DNA of 64,000 bases. Source: Acidobacteriota bacterium (lineage in GTDB: Bacteria; Acidobacteriota; Blastocatellia; Pyrinomonadales; Pyrinomonadaceae). The stretch covers positions 96,345-160,344 of the forward strand of contig JAHBSL010000007.1 in the NCBI GenBank assembly GCA_019639135.1, written 5' to 3'. The notes beneath the pieces are model-generated. The model searched no databases and was not told where the DNA came from. It saw only the letters and a list, made by a program, of their open reading frames with translations. Shown piece by piece: positions 5,927-16,360 of the stretch; positions within the stretch are counted from its first letter, which is position 1, and each line of letters opens with the position of its first letter. The translations under genes and the position numbers were made by a program.

Positions 5927-8884
5927 ATGAAGCGAAGCATCTTCACAAGTTGGAGCCTGATATGGCTGCTGGCAACCATCTTTTTCGTTGCCGGCGGGGC
6001 GCTAAACCTGTCTCAAAGGGCGACGCATCAGCTTCCGCCGACCGATGGCGTTCTCTGGGTTGAAAGGGCGGACGGCATTTACGCCGAACGCGTCGAACGC
6101 GGGCTTGCTGCCTCGCGGGCCGGAATCTCGCCGGGCGACAAACTTCTCTCGGTCAGCCTTGACGGAACGAATTTCGATGAGGTCGTTTCGACGGCCGACG
6201 TTCCGATGTACCTAGAGGCGGCCGGTGTTGGCGGCAGCCTTACCTACTTTTTCGAGAAGCGTTCGTTCTCGTTTGAAGATAATCGCTACTTTGCGGATCT
6301 GAGAAATATCGATACCCTCCAGCGGTGGCCGATGTCGCTGATCTTCCTGATGGTCGTCGGCGTTGTCTGGCTCGGCGTTGGGGTTTTCGTTCTCTTCAAA
6401 CAAGGGAGCCAAGCACCTTTCATTCTCCACTTTGCGACAGTCTGCCTCGCGGCATTCGTCTTTCATGTTTACAGTGCGTTAGGTGTCGGGCAGGACTTCG
6501 ATCTGGCCATCCAGCTCGTCGATTGGCTTGCATTTATTGCGTTCGCTCCGCTCTTTGTCCATTTCTGTTTGCGATATCCGGTCAGGAGCGAGGTCTTTGA
6601 TGAATCCCGCTGGAAAACCGTCGCAACCTACACGCCCGGTGTTCTGATCGCGGCAGCGGTGGTCGTTCTGACGCTCTTGCCCCTTATTTTGCCAAGTTCG
6701 GCGGCGGTCGGGTTGACCACGACCCTCGCATCGTTTCGGGTGTTTCCGCTTCTTAACTCCCTAATGGTCGGCCATTTCGCCATCGGAGTTGCTGTCGGTG
6801 CGGCGATCCTTCTGTGGCGGTTTTTAACAAGCACCCAGGCGATCGTTCGCCAGCGGCTAAAATGGGCGATGTGGGGAACGATCGCCTCCGTCATTCCGAT
6901 CATCGGGCTGCAATTGACGCGGCAGTTCATCTATCTCCCGGACGATGTCGTCTCCTCGGCGCTTTCAACGCTTCCGCTCGCACTGATACCGCTCAGCTTT
7001 GGCCACTCCGTTGTGCGTTATCGCCTGATGGACGTTGACGTCGTCGTCCGCCGAGCACTTGTATATGCGATGACGACGCTTGCAATCGCGATGATGATCG
7101 GGGCCGTCGCTCTTGGGCTTGTGTTCCTTGCGGTCGGCAACGACCTTTCGACGACCGAGATCACGCTTCGCGCCGTAATTGCGATCGTTGCGATGGCGGC
7201 CATCGTGATGCTTAGCGAGCCGCTCAAGAATTTTCTTCAGGAGCGAGCGAACCGTTTCTTCTATGGCGAGCGTTACGACCTTCGCCGCGGGCTGCTCGAC
7301 TTTGGCCGTACGCTTTCGGCCTCGACCGCACTCGAGCCGCTGCTCGAATCGCTCTCGCATCGGCTGGTCGAGGTGCTTGACGTAGAGAAGGTAGCCGTTT
7401 TCCTTGAGGATCGCAGTGCCGTTGGCGGCTATCGGGTCGCACGCTCCATCGGGCTGGCGGAGACCTACGTCGTCCCGCGTGATTTTCGCCAGATCATCCG
7501 CCAAAAGTCTGCCGCCAAGGGCATTGTCCGGGCGGACCAGATCGAGATCAGCGAGGATGCCGCTCCTGCGAATGGAAACGGCGGCGGGCTTGCCGGTGTT
7601 AGGCAGGAGCTTCATTACTTCGTCCCATGTACCGTTGGAAGCAAGATGGTTGCAGTGATCGGGCTTGGTCGGGCAAAGGACGGCTCGCTGTTATCTTCTG
7701 AGGACCTCGAAATTCTCAAGACCATTTCGGGCTACATTGCCGTTGCGATCGAAAATAGCCGGCTTTATCAGGAACAGCAGCAGCAGACCGCCGAGTTGGC
7801 CCTGCTCAAAGAGTTCAACGAATCGATCGTCGAATCGGTCAACGTCGGCCTGCTTGCCGTTGATGAAGATGGCCGCATCACGCGATGCAACACGACCTTT
7901 GAAGAGATGATGAACCGTTCGCGGGGCGAGGTGATAGGCAAATGTGTAGATGACGTCTTTGACCCGGCGTTCGCGGCGAACCTCAATAACATACTCGGCA
8001 AAGGCCGCTGGCACCTGACCGAGATCCGCAATGCATATAAGCTCCACGCCCGCGATGCTGCCGGCAATCCGCTGATCCTCAACGTAGCGGTCGCTCCGCT
8101 CCGTTCGGTTTCGAGCGAGCAAACCGGCGGGATCATCGTGCTCGAAAATGTCTCGTCACGCGTTAAGCTCGAAGAATCGCTCCAGCAGAGCGAAAAGCTC
8201 TCGAGTATCGGCCTTCTTGCGGCCGGAGTTGCCCATGAGGTCAACACACCGCTGACGGGCGTATCCAGCTATACGCAGATGCTTCTCGGAATGGTGCCGG
8301 AAACCGACCCGAAGCACGAGCTGCTGAAAAAGATGCACCGGCAGACCGAACGGGCGGCAAACATCGTCGGCAACCTTCTCAATTTCTCGCGGACCGGGAG
8401 CGCACTTGAATGGACCGAGGTCGATGTCAATAAGCTGATCGACGACACGCTTCAGCTCCTTGAGCCGCAGCTTCGCCGCTCGCGGATCGAGATCGTCAAG
8501 GAATACGAAGAGCGGCCGCCGCGGGTCGCCGGAAATGCCGGTAAGCTGCAGCAAGTGCTTACAAATCTGATCCTTAACGCCCGCGATGCAATGACGAACG
8601 GCGGCACCATCACACTTCGGACCATCCTCGACGGAGAACGCGTTCGGGTCGAGGTGGCCGACACCGGCGAAGGCATCGCCAAGGAAAATCTCTCGAAGAT
8701 CTTCGATCCTTTCTTTACTACAAAAGCCGTAGGAAGCGGAACCGGACTCGGGCTCGCCGTCACCTACGGGATCGTCCAGGAGCACGGCGGAACGATAGAA
8801 GCGAAAAGCCCTAACGGAAGCGGTGCGACATTCGTCCTCACTTTGCCGCTCGGAGCTCCCGCACAAGCACGCCTCGCCGGTTAG
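5927..8884 (+). CDS. Membrane sensor histidine kinase (PDZ, TM, GAF, PAS, HisKA, HATPase)
   Basis: A 985-residue sensor kinase. It has one N-terminal membrane segment, a PDZ-like region near residues 45-105 ([20 protein letters not shown]), several membrane segments between about 135 and 430, then a GAF domain (about 450-610) and a PAS domain (about 630-750). The HisKA domain has the phospho-accepting His near residue 770 in AHEVNTP. The ATPase domain shows the N box [16 protein letters not shown] and GTGLGLAV. The order resembles NtrB/ZraS-like kinases. No response regulator lies next to it, so its partner is elsewhere. A sigma-54-like site precedes it. Its 3' end overlaps the convergent MFS gene by four bases. 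Confidence 0.9.
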   Translation: MKRSIFTSWSLIWLLATIFFVAGGALNLSQRATHQLPPTDGVLWVERADGIYAERVERGLAASRAGISPGDKLLSVSLDGTNFDEVVSTADVPMYLEAAGVGGSLTYFFEKRSFSFEDNRYFADLRNIDTLQRWPMSLIFLMVVGVVWLGVGVFVLFKQGSQAPFILHFATVCLAAFVFHVYSALGVGQDFDLAIQLVDWLAFIAFAPLFVHFCLRYPVRSEVFDESRWKTVATYTPGVLIAAAVVVLTLLPLILPSSAAVGLTTTLASFRVFPLLNSLMVGHFAIGVAVGAAILLWRFLTSTQAIVRQRLKWAMWGTIASVIPIIGLQLTRQFIYLPDDVVSSALSTLPLALIPLSFGHSVVRYRLMDVDVVVRRALVYAMTTLAIAMMIGAVALGLVFLAVGNDLSTTEITLRAVIAIVAMAAIVMLSEPLKNFLQERANRFFYGERYDLRRGLLDFGRTLSASTALEPLLESLSHRLVEVLDVEKVAVFLEDRSAVGGYRVARSIGLAETYVVPRDFRQIIRQKSAAKGIVRADQIEISEDAAPANGNGGGLAGVRQELHYFVPCTVGSKMVAVIGLGRAKDGSLLSSEDLEILKTISGYIAVAIENSRLYQEQQQQTAELALLKEFNESIVESVNVGLLAVDEDGRITRCNTTFEEMMNRSRGEVIGKCVDDVFDPAFAANLNNILGKGRWHLTEIRNAYKLHARDAAGNPLILNVAVAPLRSVSSEQTGGIIVLENVSSRVKLEESLQQSEKLSSIGLLAAGVAHEVNTPLTGVSSYTQMLLGMVPETDPKHELLKKMHRQTERAANIVGNLLNFSRTGSALEWTEVDVNKLIDDTLQLLEPQLRRSRIEIVKEYEERPPRVAGNAGKLQQVLTNLILNARDAMTNGGTITLRTILDGERVRVEVADTGEGIAKENLSKIFDPFFTTKAVGSGTGLGLAVTYGIVQEHGGTIEAKSPNGSGATFVLTLPLGAPAQARLAG

Positions 8885-10158
8885 GCCGCGGTTCGGTGAA
8901 GTTCCCGCCGCTCACCCAACAATTTAGAAAGATAAAGTGCAGCGACCATCGCCAGCAGCATTATGCCTGCCGCGGCCCAGAAGGTCCGGGCGACCGACGA
9001 ATCGTCGATGGCGTTGAAGGCATTGTTGAGAAGAAGGCCGCCGATAAAAGGGCCGATCGCACGGGCGAGACTCGCTCCCGACTGCATTATCCCGAGCATG
9101 CTTCCCTGCTCGTCGTCGGATGAGAGCTTTGAGGCAAGGCTCGTCAGCGACGGAGCGGCAAGGGCATTCCCGATCGAAAGGACCGTGCAAATGCCCAGTA
9201 AAAACGCCAACCCGCCGGAGTTCGGCCCGAGGAATGGAAAGGCGAAGAAGCTCGCCGCCATCAGAAGGCAGCCGATGATGGCGAGCTTTGATTCGTGAAA
9301 ACGCGAGGCGAGCGTGCCGAAGATAACGCCCTGGCCGATCACGGCCATCACACCGACATAAGCAAATAGATAGCCGTTCTGCTCGGCGTTGTAGCCGTAA
9401 CGATAAGCCGTAAAAAGCACGAAAGCGTAGGTCATTATCGAAAAGGCCGTGACCAGCAGAAAATAGACAAGATTGATCGCCCCGAAATCGCGTTTTCCGA
9501 GTGCCGCTAGCATATCCGCGATGCGGCCGCGGCTTGTGGGTGCGGCCTCGCCGCGTTTGACCGTTTCAGGAAGGATGAGAAGTACTGCGATCGCGTTCGC
9601 AAGAGCAAGCACCGCCGCAACGTAGAACGGTAAACTCACGCCGTACTTGCTCAAAACGCCTGCTAGTGCCGGCCCGAGGATAAATCCAAGCCCGAACATG
9701 GCCCCGAATATACCCATTCCCTTTGCCCGGTTCTCTCGCGAAGTGACGTCGGCAATATAGGCCTGTGCCGTGGCGATATTGCCGCCCGTGATCCCTCCGA
9801 TAACACGGCCAAGAAAAACGAGCATCAGCGTGCCCGCCGCACCGATGACGAAATAGCCGACCGCCGACCCGAGAATGCTTATAAAAAGTATCGGCCGCCT
9901 GCCGTACTTATCCGAGAGCCGGCCGAGCAGCGGCGAGAAAATGAACTGCATTATCGAATAAATGCCGAGCAAAAGCCCGATCTCAAAGGGCGTGGCGTTA
10001 AATGGGGCCGTATTAGCGTAGAACGGCAGGATAGGGATGACCATCCCAAAGCCGATGAGGTCAATGAAAACCGTCAGATAAATGAGCAGGAGAGGGCCTG
10101 TAAAGAACTTCTCATTAGAGGCCTCAGGGGCCTTTTCGCTTTTTTCCGATTGGGACAT
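8881..10158 (-). CDS. MFS transporter, TetA/multidrug efflux type
   Basis: A 425-residue major facilitator with about 12 membrane helices. The N-terminal half has TVFIDLIGFGMVIPILP and the loop motif GRLSDKYGRRPIL (motif A, GxLsDrfGRRxxL), typical of the DHA1/TetA group of proton-coupled drug exporters. The N-terminus is a Lys/Glu-rich cytoplasmic tail. The substrate cannot be told from the sequence. It is transcribed away from the M61 peptidase gene and converges on the histidine kinase. Confidence 0.88.
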   Translation of the reverse strand: MSQSEKSEKAPEASNEKFFTGPLLLIYLTVFIDLIGFGMVIPILPFYANTAPFNATPFEIGLLLGIYSIMQFIFSPLLGRLSDKYGRRPILFISILGSAVGYFVIGAAGTLMLVFLGRVIGGITGGNIATAQAYIADVTSRENRAKGMGIFGAMFGLGFILGPALAGVLSKYGVSLPFYVAAVLALANAIAVLLILPETVKRGEAAPTSRGRIADMLAALGKRDFGAINLVYFLLVTAFSIMTYAFVLFTAYRYGYNAEQNGYLFAYVGVMAVIGQGVIFGTLASRFHESKLAIIGCLLMAASFFAFPFLGPNSGGLAFLLGICTVLSIGNALAAPSLTSLASKLSSDDEQGSMLGIMQSGASLARAIGPFIGGLLLNNAFNAIDDSSVARTFWAAAGIMLLAMVAALYLSKLLGERRELHRTAA

Positions 10159-10242
10159 CTACGGGTGAAATTTTAGCAAACCGAACGAACATAGTAGAAT
10201 CGAAAGCAAACTAGCCGACGGCAAGAGAGAACTTATTTAATA

Positions 10243-12096
10243 ATGATGACTGGAAAATCGCGCTCGTTCTTACTACGTTCCCTTATTTTTTCACTCGCTC
10301 TGACGTTTATGTACAAGACCGCAAACGCCGAGACGCCAACTGAGACGACCGGCCGGCAGGCCGTCCCGGAGATCAACTACACGGTTTCGATGTCAAAGCC
10401 CTGGACGCATCTGCTGGAGGTCGAGATGCGTGTCCGCTGGTCGGCGATGCCGCAGGACCTTGACCTCAAGATGCCGGTCTGGACGCCGGGCAGCTATCTT
10501 GTACGCGAATACTCACGGCACGTCCAGGACTTCGCGGCGAAGGATGCGGCCGGCAACCCGCTAACTTGGCAAAAGACGAGCAAGAACACGTGGCGGATCA
10601 GGGCTGCAAAGTCCCGTGAGGTCGTTGCCACGTATCGCGTCTATTCGAACGAGCTTACGGTCCGTACGAACGAGTTGAACGACGAGCACGCCTTCTGGAA
10701 CAACTCGGCTCTTCTCTTTTTCCCGGCCGGCCAGTTGAAAGCACCCTCGAAGATCAAGGTCGTTCCCTACGGCAATTGGAAGGTCGCGACCGGCCTCAGG
10801 CCCGTCCCCGGAGAGGCGAACACATTCACCGCTCCGGACTACGACATTCTCTACGATTCGCCGTTCCAGGTCAGCGACTTCAAGGAGAAAGTATTCACCG
10901 CAGCCGGCCGGCCGCACCGGATCGTCGTAACCGGCGAAGGCAACTACGACCTTGACCGCATGGCTGAGGACACGGCAAAGATCGCCGACGCCGGAGTCGC
11001 GATCTTTGGCGAACTCCCGACCGATGATTATCTGATAATCCTTAATCTTCGCGGCGGCGGCGGGCTTGAGCACTTGAACTCGACCGCATTGCAATGGAAC
11101 CGCTTCGGTTTTCAGCCGCGTTCGCGTTACATCGCCTTTCTCCGACTGGTCGCCCATGAGTATTTTCACCTCTGGAACGTCAAGCGGATACGGCCGGACG
11201 TCCTCGGCCCGTTCGATTATGAGAACGAGAACTATACGAAGCTCCTGTGGGTGGCCGAGGGCACGACCGCATATTACGAGGACGTACTTCTCCGCCGGGC
11301 GGGGCTGATCACGCCGGACGACAATCTCGATGCAAAGGCGGATATGATCGGCAATCTGCAGAACAGGCCGGGCCGATTCCAGACAAGCCTTGAGGAAGCG
11401 AGCTTTGACGCATGGATCAAGTATTACCGGCAAGATGAGAACTCGATCAACAATCAGATCTCGTACTACGACAAGGGCGAAGTCGTCAGCATGCTGCTCG
11501 ACATCGAGATCCGCAATGCCTCCGGCCATCAGCGTTCGCTCGACGATGTCATGCGTTCGCTCTACAACGATTTCTACAAACGCGGACGCAACTACACGCC
11601 GTCCGATTTTCAGCGTGCCTGCGAAGCGGCGGCCGGCCGGAGCATGAACGACTTTTTTACGAAGTACGTCTCGGGCCGCGAGGAGATACAATATAACTCG
11701 ATACTTCAGGGCATCGGGCTTCGCCTTCAGGCCGGGATCCCGAGCAGCAGGCAGGCCTATATCGGTGCAAATCTGGCCGAGACGGATGGAAGGCTTACGG
11801 TCCGCTCGGTTCCGTCCGGAACACCGGCACATGAACAGGGGCTTAACTTTAACGACCAGATCGTCGCCATCGACGGGCACCGGGCATCGAACTCGTTCCT
11901 CCAGAGCTACATCGGCGAGAGGAAGCCCGGCGACAAGGTTCGCCTGACGATCTTTAGGCACGACCGGCTTCGGGATATTGAGTTCACGCTTGGGGTCAAC
12001 GAACGAACGGTCTATCGTTTCATCAGGGAGCCTCAGCCGACCGCTGAACAGCGTGCCGGATATGAACGGTATTTTGGCGTTCCGATCGATCGATAA
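10243..12096 (+). CDS. M61 family glycyl-aminopeptidase-like metallopeptidase with PDZ domain
   Basis: A 617-residue exported protein with an N-terminal hydrophobic signal (residues about 8-28). A beta-rich N-terminal domain is followed by the zinc site HEYFH within VAHEYFHLWNVKRIRP (about residue 305) and the downstream glutamate motif WVAEGTTAYYED. This is the M61 (glycyl aminopeptidase) signature. A PDZ domain covers roughly residues 505-590 (SVPSGTPAHEQGLNFNDQIV). It should cleave N-terminal residues of peptides in the periplasm. It is the first gene of a short operon with the lipoprotein at 12098 and the DinB protein at 13379. Confidence 0.9.
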   Translation: MMTGKSRSFLLRSLIFSLALTFMYKTANAETPTETTGRQAVPEINYTVSMSKPWTHLLEVEMRVRWSAMPQDLDLKMPVWTPGSYLVREYSRHVQDFAAKDAAGNPLTWQKTSKNTWRIRAAKSREVVATYRVYSNELTVRTNELNDEHAFWNNSALLFFPAGQLKAPSKIKVVPYGNWKVATGLRPVPGEANTFTAPDYDILYDSPFQVSDFKEKVFTAAGRPHRIVVTGEGNYDLDRMAEDTAKIADAGVAIFGELPTDDYLIILNLRGGGGLEHLNSTALQWNRFGFQPRSRYIAFLRLVAHEYFHLWNVKRIRPDVLGPFDYENENYTKLLWVAEGTTAYYEDVLLRRAGLITPDDNLDAKADMIGNLQNRPGRFQTSLEEASFDAWIKYYRQDENSINNQISYYDKGEVVSMLLDIEIRNASGHQRSLDDVMRSLYNDFYKRGRNYTPSDFQRACEAAAGRSMNDFFTKYVSGREEIQYNSILQGIGLRLQAGIPSSRQAYIGANLAETDGRLTVRSVPSGTPAHEQGLNFNDQIVAIDGHRASNSFLQSYIGERKPGDKVRLTIFRHDRLRDIEFTLGVNERTVYRFIREPQPTAEQRAGYERYFGVPIDR

Positions 12097-12097
12097 T

Positions 12098-13375
12098 ATG
12101 ACTTCCTGTTTTCGCATTTCCGCCGCTGCTTTGATTGGTTGTGTTTTGCTCGCTTCTTCGTGCGGGACGGCGACGCCGGAATCCGGTCCGACGGCCGCGG
12201 CGCCGACCGCTCTTGGCGATGTGCCTGCCGTCCGGCTCAATTTCCGTTACGAGGCGGACGTTCCTGCTCCGCCGCTGAACGATCCAGCACCCGAGGAACT
12301 GAACGCCGCTGTCCGCGACCACTTCACCAATACGCGGCCGGACGACATTCTCGACCGGACCGTCGCCTCGCCGGACAAGAACCGGATCGCGGCCGTCTAT
12401 CATCGCCCCGGTGATCTTTCCGCGGAGTTTCGGCTCGATATTTATTCCTCTGACGGCAAACTGCTCAGCAAGGTGACGCCGGACAATTTGGCGGTACATT
12501 TTCCCGATACGATCGTTTGGTCGCCGGATTCGGCAAATCTGGCTTTTGCGGCGATGATCCGCGGCGAGAACGGCGACGGCACGCCCGAGCCCGGAGCCTC
12601 GCCTTCGCCCTCGCCTACACCCGAACCGGTTGATGGCGATGCGACCGAGCCGCAGGCGACGCCGGAGACGACCCCAACGCCCGCGGGTGAATCGACGCCT
12701 ACGCCGCCGACCGGTGTGCTCGCCTTCCGGACCGAGCAGATCTATCTCTGCGACGCGAATGGCGGACTCGTCCGGCCGCTGACGCAAAATGAAGGGCTTC
12801 TTTATTTTTATTACGCCTGGGCACCGGACAGCTCGGCACTCGTCGCACTTGCCGCGACCATCCGCGAATGGCAGTACCTTGAGAGCGTCGCGAACGACAG
12901 GGGCGAGGCATTCACACCTGTCGGACGGCCGCGAATGATAGAAAAGAACGGCCGCGAACGCCGGCTCGATGACGGCCTGACGGCGGTAAAGCCCGTATGG
13001 TCGCCGGATTCGTCAAAGATCGCTGCGGCCTTCGAACATCAGATTCGTATCTATGATGCCGACGGTTCACCGCCGACGCAGGCTTCGATACCGCTCCGAA
13101 ACAGTCTGCTGCTTTCGTCTCAGGAATTCGACCGCCGACAGGGCGGCGATGCACCCGAGCAAAATACGAATCTGCCGGGCCCAACAACACTTCCCGACCC
13201 GACGAAGCTTGTTTCATTTAACCCGATCGTTTCGCTTAACTGGGAGGCGGATCAGATCCTCAATTTTCAGACGGCGTTCATCAAGCGGATGGCAAACCAG
13301 GCAGAGAACGTCTTCAGCTTTGCCCGCTGGCATCGCGTGATCCTTTCGCCGCAAGCCGCACCTGCAGCCCGATAA
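12098..13375 (+). CDS. Lipoprotein with TolB/WD40-like repeats
   Basis: A 425-residue protein starting MTSCFRISAAALIGC. I placed the start at the ATG at 12098, two bases after the M61 stop, because it gives a lipoprotein signal with lipobox LASSC. The body has PD40/TolB-like blocks such as IVWSPDSANLAFAA and PVWSPDSSKIAAAF. Residues about 160-200 form a Pro/Thr/Ser-rich linker (SPSPTPEP and related). It is probably anchored in the outer membrane. Tight spacing suggests translational coupling to the peptidase. Function unknown. Confidence 0.75.
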   Translation: MTSCFRISAAALIGCVLLASSCGTATPESGPTAAAPTALGDVPAVRLNFRYEADVPAPPLNDPAPEELNAAVRDHFTNTRPDDILDRTVASPDKNRIAAVYHRPGDLSAEFRLDIYSSDGKLLSKVTPDNLAVHFPDTIVWSPDSANLAFAAMIRGENGDGTPEPGASPSPSPTPEPVDGDATEPQATPETTPTPAGESTPTPPTGVLAFRTEQIYLCDANGGLVRPLTQNEGLLYFYYAWAPDSSALVALAATIREWQYLESVANDRGEAFTPVGRPRMIEKNGRERRLDDGLTAVKPVWSPDSSKIAAAFEHQIRIYDADGSPPTQASIPLRNSLLLSSQEFDRRQGGDAPEQNTNLPGPTTLPDPTKLVSFNPIVSLNWEADQILNFQTAFIKRMANQAENVFSFARWHRVILSPQAAPAAR

Positions 13376-13378
13376 AAT

Positions 13379-13912
13379 ATGAAATTCGATTCGGTAGATG
13401 ACATCTACACCACCAACACCGACATCGCCGCGGAGCTTGAATCGCTCGTTGGCAAGCTGCCGCAAGAAGCGGCCGAGCACCGCCCCGAAGGCGAGAAATG
13501 GTCGGTCGCGGAGATCGTTGAGCACCTCGCGATGGTCGAGGACGGAATGTCGCGCATCTGTGCCAAACTGATCGGCAAAGCGGAAAAGAACGGCGAACCG
13601 TCAGACGGCACCATTTCGATCACCAGCACCTTCGAAGAACGCGGCGTCGCGATCGCTAAGATCAAGGTCGAGGCCCCGGAGATGGTTCAGCCGACCGGCG
13701 AACGGAGCATAAGCGAATCGTTCGCAATGATGGCCGAAGCCAACGACCGCCTCGAGCAGATCCGTCCGCTCTTTGCCACATTTGACGGCAATAAGCACCG
13801 CTTTCCCCATCCATTTTTCGGCGATCTGTCGGCCATCGAATGGCTCGTTCTTGTCGGCCAGCACAAGGCCCGCCACATCGCCCAGATCCGCCGCCTTCTC
13901 GCCTCAAATTAA
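13379..13912 (+). CDS. DinB-family protein
   Basis: A 177-residue protein with the DinB/YfiT-like four-helix fold. The motif KWSVAEIVEHLAMVED (about residues 40-55) supplies one metal-binding His, and GQHKARHIAQIRRL at the C-terminus supplies the others. These metalloproteins include thiol-dependent transferases, but most are uncharacterised. It starts three bases after the lipoprotein stop, so it is the last gene of the M61 operon. Terminators follow it. Confidence 0.85.
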   Translation: MKFDSVDDIYTTNTDIAAELESLVGKLPQEAAEHRPEGEKWSVAEIVEHLAMVEDGMSRICAKLIGKAEKNGEPSDGTISITSTFEERGVAIAKIKVEAPEMVQPTGERSISESFAMMAEANDRLEQIRPLFATFDGNKHRFPHPFFGDLSAIEWLVLVGQHKARHIAQIRRLLASN

Positions 13913-13948
13913 AAATGCCCCGGCAGCGAGGAGGGCTGGCTGCCGAGG
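13909..13948 (-). terminator. Terminator of the FG-GAP protein gene (minus strand)
   Basis: On the minus strand CCTCGGCAGC and GCTGCCGGG form a stem with a short loop, followed by CATTTTTAATT. It lies about 110 bases past the stop of the gene at 14058 and overlaps the end of the convergent DinB gene. Confidence 0.5.
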
Positions 13949-14018
13949 CTTTGTTACCGGTTCCGTTCCCGTCGTAAAAGTCGTCACTCCCTCTACGGGA
14001 TACGGACCGGGGTCTTTT

Positions 14019-14054
14019 GGGCAGCGGCCCGCGTGAACCGCTGCCCTTTTCTTT
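14019..14054 (+). terminator. Rho-independent terminator after the DinB operon
   Basis: A perfect nine-base stem, GGGCAGCGG and CCGCTGCCC, is followed directly by TTTTCTTTT. Confidence 0.85.
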
Positions 14055-14057
14055 TCC

Positions 14058-16205
14058 CTAGTTACCGGCGGCGGTCGGAACGTCGCCGTTCACTCCGAAC
14101 GGAAGGCCGAAGAACGTGCCATCCGAACTCCGAAGGATGTACCAGAAGCCATCCGCCGGACGGAAGACCGCGATGTCTGCCCTTCGGTCCGAGTCGTAGT
14201 CGCCCGCGACCGGGATATCGCCGGTTTGTCCGAACTGGATGATCGTGTAGCCGCCATCGGAGCTCCGAAGCGAATACCAGACACCCGTCGAGGGCCGGAA
14301 GACCGTCATGTCCGACTTGCCGTCGCCGTCGAAGTCGCCGCTAACGGGCACGTCTTCGCTGATTCCCCACTGCAATGCACCGGTCGCTCCCGTCGCCGGG
14401 CGATACCAGTACCAGATACCGCTCGAGGGACGATAGACAGCGATCTCGTCGCGGCCGTCGCCGTCCACGTCAACGGAGATCGGCTTATCGCCGTTCGTGC
14501 CGTACTGGACAATGGTCACACCGCCACTTAGGCTGTTGAGCACATACCAAACGCCGTTCGAAGGCCGGAAGACCGCGATGTCGGAACGGCCGTCGCCGTC
14601 AAAGTCGCCGCGAACCGGAATGTCGCCATCGATGCCGAACTGAAGCCCGGTCGTGCCGCCGTCAGAGCTGTGCTTGATCTCCCAGACCGCGAGGCCGTTG
14701 ACGATGCGGAACACTGCAGAATCGGTCTTGCCGTCGCCATCGTAGTCGGCTGAGACGACCCTCGAATTTGCATCGCCGAACGTGATGATCGAAGTGCCCG
14801 AACCGTTGTTCGAATACCAGGTTCCGTTCGAAGGACGATAGACCGCGAAGTCGTTGGCGCCGTCGCCATTGAAGTCGCCGCTGCTGGACCGCGGGAAAAG
14901 CCGGCCGCGGATCTCGCCGCCCGGATTTGCCGTACTCGTTAGCACGACGTACCAAAGGCCCGAACGGAGCTGCTGCACAAGTGCCGGCGAGACATCGATG
15001 GTGACGGTGGCAAAGTTGCCGTTGGCACCGCCGAGCGTCGGGAACGAATAGACCGTGACCACGTCGCCCGTGACCGATTCGATACGTCCGCCGGTCTGCC
15101 CGCTGCCGATGTTGTGAAACTCGCCGAGAATTGTTGCTTGTGTCTCGGCCTCATTAAGATTGACCTTGACCTCGCCGTTCGCGTTGGTCTGTACGGGCGG
15201 CTCCATTCCGGCACCCGTCAGGTGCGATTCGAAGGAACGTCCCATCGAGGGCGAAGGCGAACCGGTCGGCGAGGGGCTCGGGCTGGGCGAAGTGAACCCT
15301 GCGAATGTACCGTTCATGATGGTCGTGCCACCGTTCGTGATCTGGATGGTCGAACCGCTGACGACCGGCGGAACGGTCTCGCCGCGGTCGCTTCGCAGCC
15401 GAAGCCGTGCTTCGCGGTCGCTTTCGAGCATCATCGTTCCGACGTTCACATTGTCAACACGAACGCCAAGCTGTGTTCCGGGTGCGAGATTGATCTGTCG
15501 CACGCGGACCTCGAGCTCAACACGGCTGCTGTGGATCTCAAATTCACCGTAACCGATCGGAAGTGCTCCGCCGATCGTCGGGCCGTTTAATGCCGCAAAC
15601 AGATTGCCGGGATTCGGCGAGCCGGTCGGCGAAGGACTCGGGCTCGGCGAAGCCGTCGGAGATGCCGTAGGCGACGCAGTTGGTGAAGCGGTTGGCGAGG
15701 CGGTTGGTGATGCCGTCGGAGATGCCGTTGGCGAGGCTGTAGGGGACGCTGTCGGGGTCGGATTCGGCCCGCCGCCGCCAAGTACGCCGGCGACGAGGAT
15801 CGTCGTGCCGTTCGTCACCTGAACGACCGAGCCGTCGTTCGTTACCGGAACGTTCTGGCCATCCTCGGTCCGGAGCTTGATCCGTGCCCGTTGGTCGATC
15901 TGCAACGCCATCTGCCCGATCGAGTTTCCGTCAACGATCGCGTTAAGCATCGTTCCGGCCGGAAGATTGACATCTTCGATCTCGACCTCGATCTCGCGGT
16001 GGCCGTTCGCATAGACCTGATACTCGGAAAAGCCGTGCGGGTTTATGCTGCCCGTCGGCGAAACGAGGTTCGCCGTGCGGACCAAGATCGGCACGCCGCC
16101 GGCTCCGGCCCTGTCGCCCAGGAACGGGATCGAGACCCACGCGGCGATCGCTGCCACCACGACGGCGGCTCGCAAAATATTCTTCTTACTATTCAAGTTT
16201 CTCAT
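14058..16205 (-). CDS. Secreted CHRD and FG-GAP repeat protein with a Pro-Thr-Ala-Ser linker
   Basis: A 715-residue exported protein. I chose the ATG at 16205 because AAGG lies eight bases upstream. After the signal segment come two related beta domains. They are separated by a low-complexity linker of about eight PTAS units (nucleotides about 15610-15755). A CHRD domain follows (about residues 315-430, HLTGAGMEPPVQTNANGEVK). About six VCBS/FG-GAP repeats run to the C-terminus (DFNGDG, DYDGDGK, DFDGDGR), which usually bind calcium and form a beta-propeller. It is probably cell-surface or secreted. It lies downstream of the subtilase gene but behind a terminator. Confidence 0.8.
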   Translation of the reverse strand: MRNLNSKKNILRAAVVVAAIAAWVSIPFLGDRAGAGGVPILVRTANLVSPTGSINPHGFSEYQVYANGHREIEVEIEDVNLPAGTMLNAIVDGNSIGQMALQIDQRARIKLRTEDGQNVPVTNDGSVVQVTNGTTILVAGVLGGGGPNPTPTASPTASPTASPTASPTASPTASPTASPTASPTASPSPSPSPTGSPNPGNLFAALNGPTIGGALPIGYGEFEIHSSRVELEVRVRQINLAPGTQLGVRVDNVNVGTMMLESDREARLRLRSDRGETVPPVVSGSTIQITNGGTTIMNGTFAGFTSPSPSPSPTGSPSPSMGRSFESHLTGAGMEPPVQTNANGEVKVNLNEAETQATILGEFHNIGSGQTGGRIESVTGDVVTVYSFPTLGGANGNFATVTIDVSPALVQQLRSGLWYVVLTSTANPGGEIRGRLFPRSSSGDFNGDGANDFAVYRPSNGTWYSNNGSGTSIITFGDANSRVVSADYDGDGKTDSAVFRIVNGLAVWEIKHSSDGGTTGLQFGIDGDIPVRGDFDGDGRSDIAVFRPSNGVWYVLNSLSGGVTIVQYGTNGDKPISVDVDGDGRDEIAVYRPSSGIWYWYRPATGATGALQWGISEDVPVSGDFDGDGKSDMTVFRPSTGVWYSLRSSDGGYTIIQFGQTGDIPVAGDYDSDRRADIAVFRPADGFWYILRSSDGTFFGLPFGVNGDVPTAAGN

Positions 16206-16304
16206 TTTTCTCACCTTCTATTTGATTTATGCCGGTTTACCGCCGCGTGTACTTTGGCGCGGCCTCCTCAAACGAACAGTGAGGTCACCCGCCCCAAAAA
16301 GACA

Positions 16305-16335
16305 AAGGAGCCGAAAATTTTTCGGCCCCTTTTTT
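16305..16335. terminator. Bidirectional terminator between subtilase and FG-GAP genes
   Basis: GGAGCCGAAAA and TTTTTCGGCCCC form a stem with T-rich sequence on both sides: TTTTTT after it on the plus strand, CTTTGTCTTTTT on the minus strand. It probably ends the transcript of the S8 peptidase gene. Confidence 0.7.
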
Positions 16336-16360
16336 GAAGGTGAATGCGATGTTTAAGAAA

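Noticed and set aside
10561..12240. Very long minus-strand frame (559 codons) across the M61 gene
   Set aside because: A shadow of the GC-rich plus-strand gene, whose zinc motif and PDZ domain are clear. Similar long antisense frames at 25160-26668 and 61206-62360 were dropped for the same reason.
15600..15770. Regular short repeats considered as a CRISPR array
   Set aside because: The 12-base units are contiguous, without spacers, and encode an in-frame PTAS linker.
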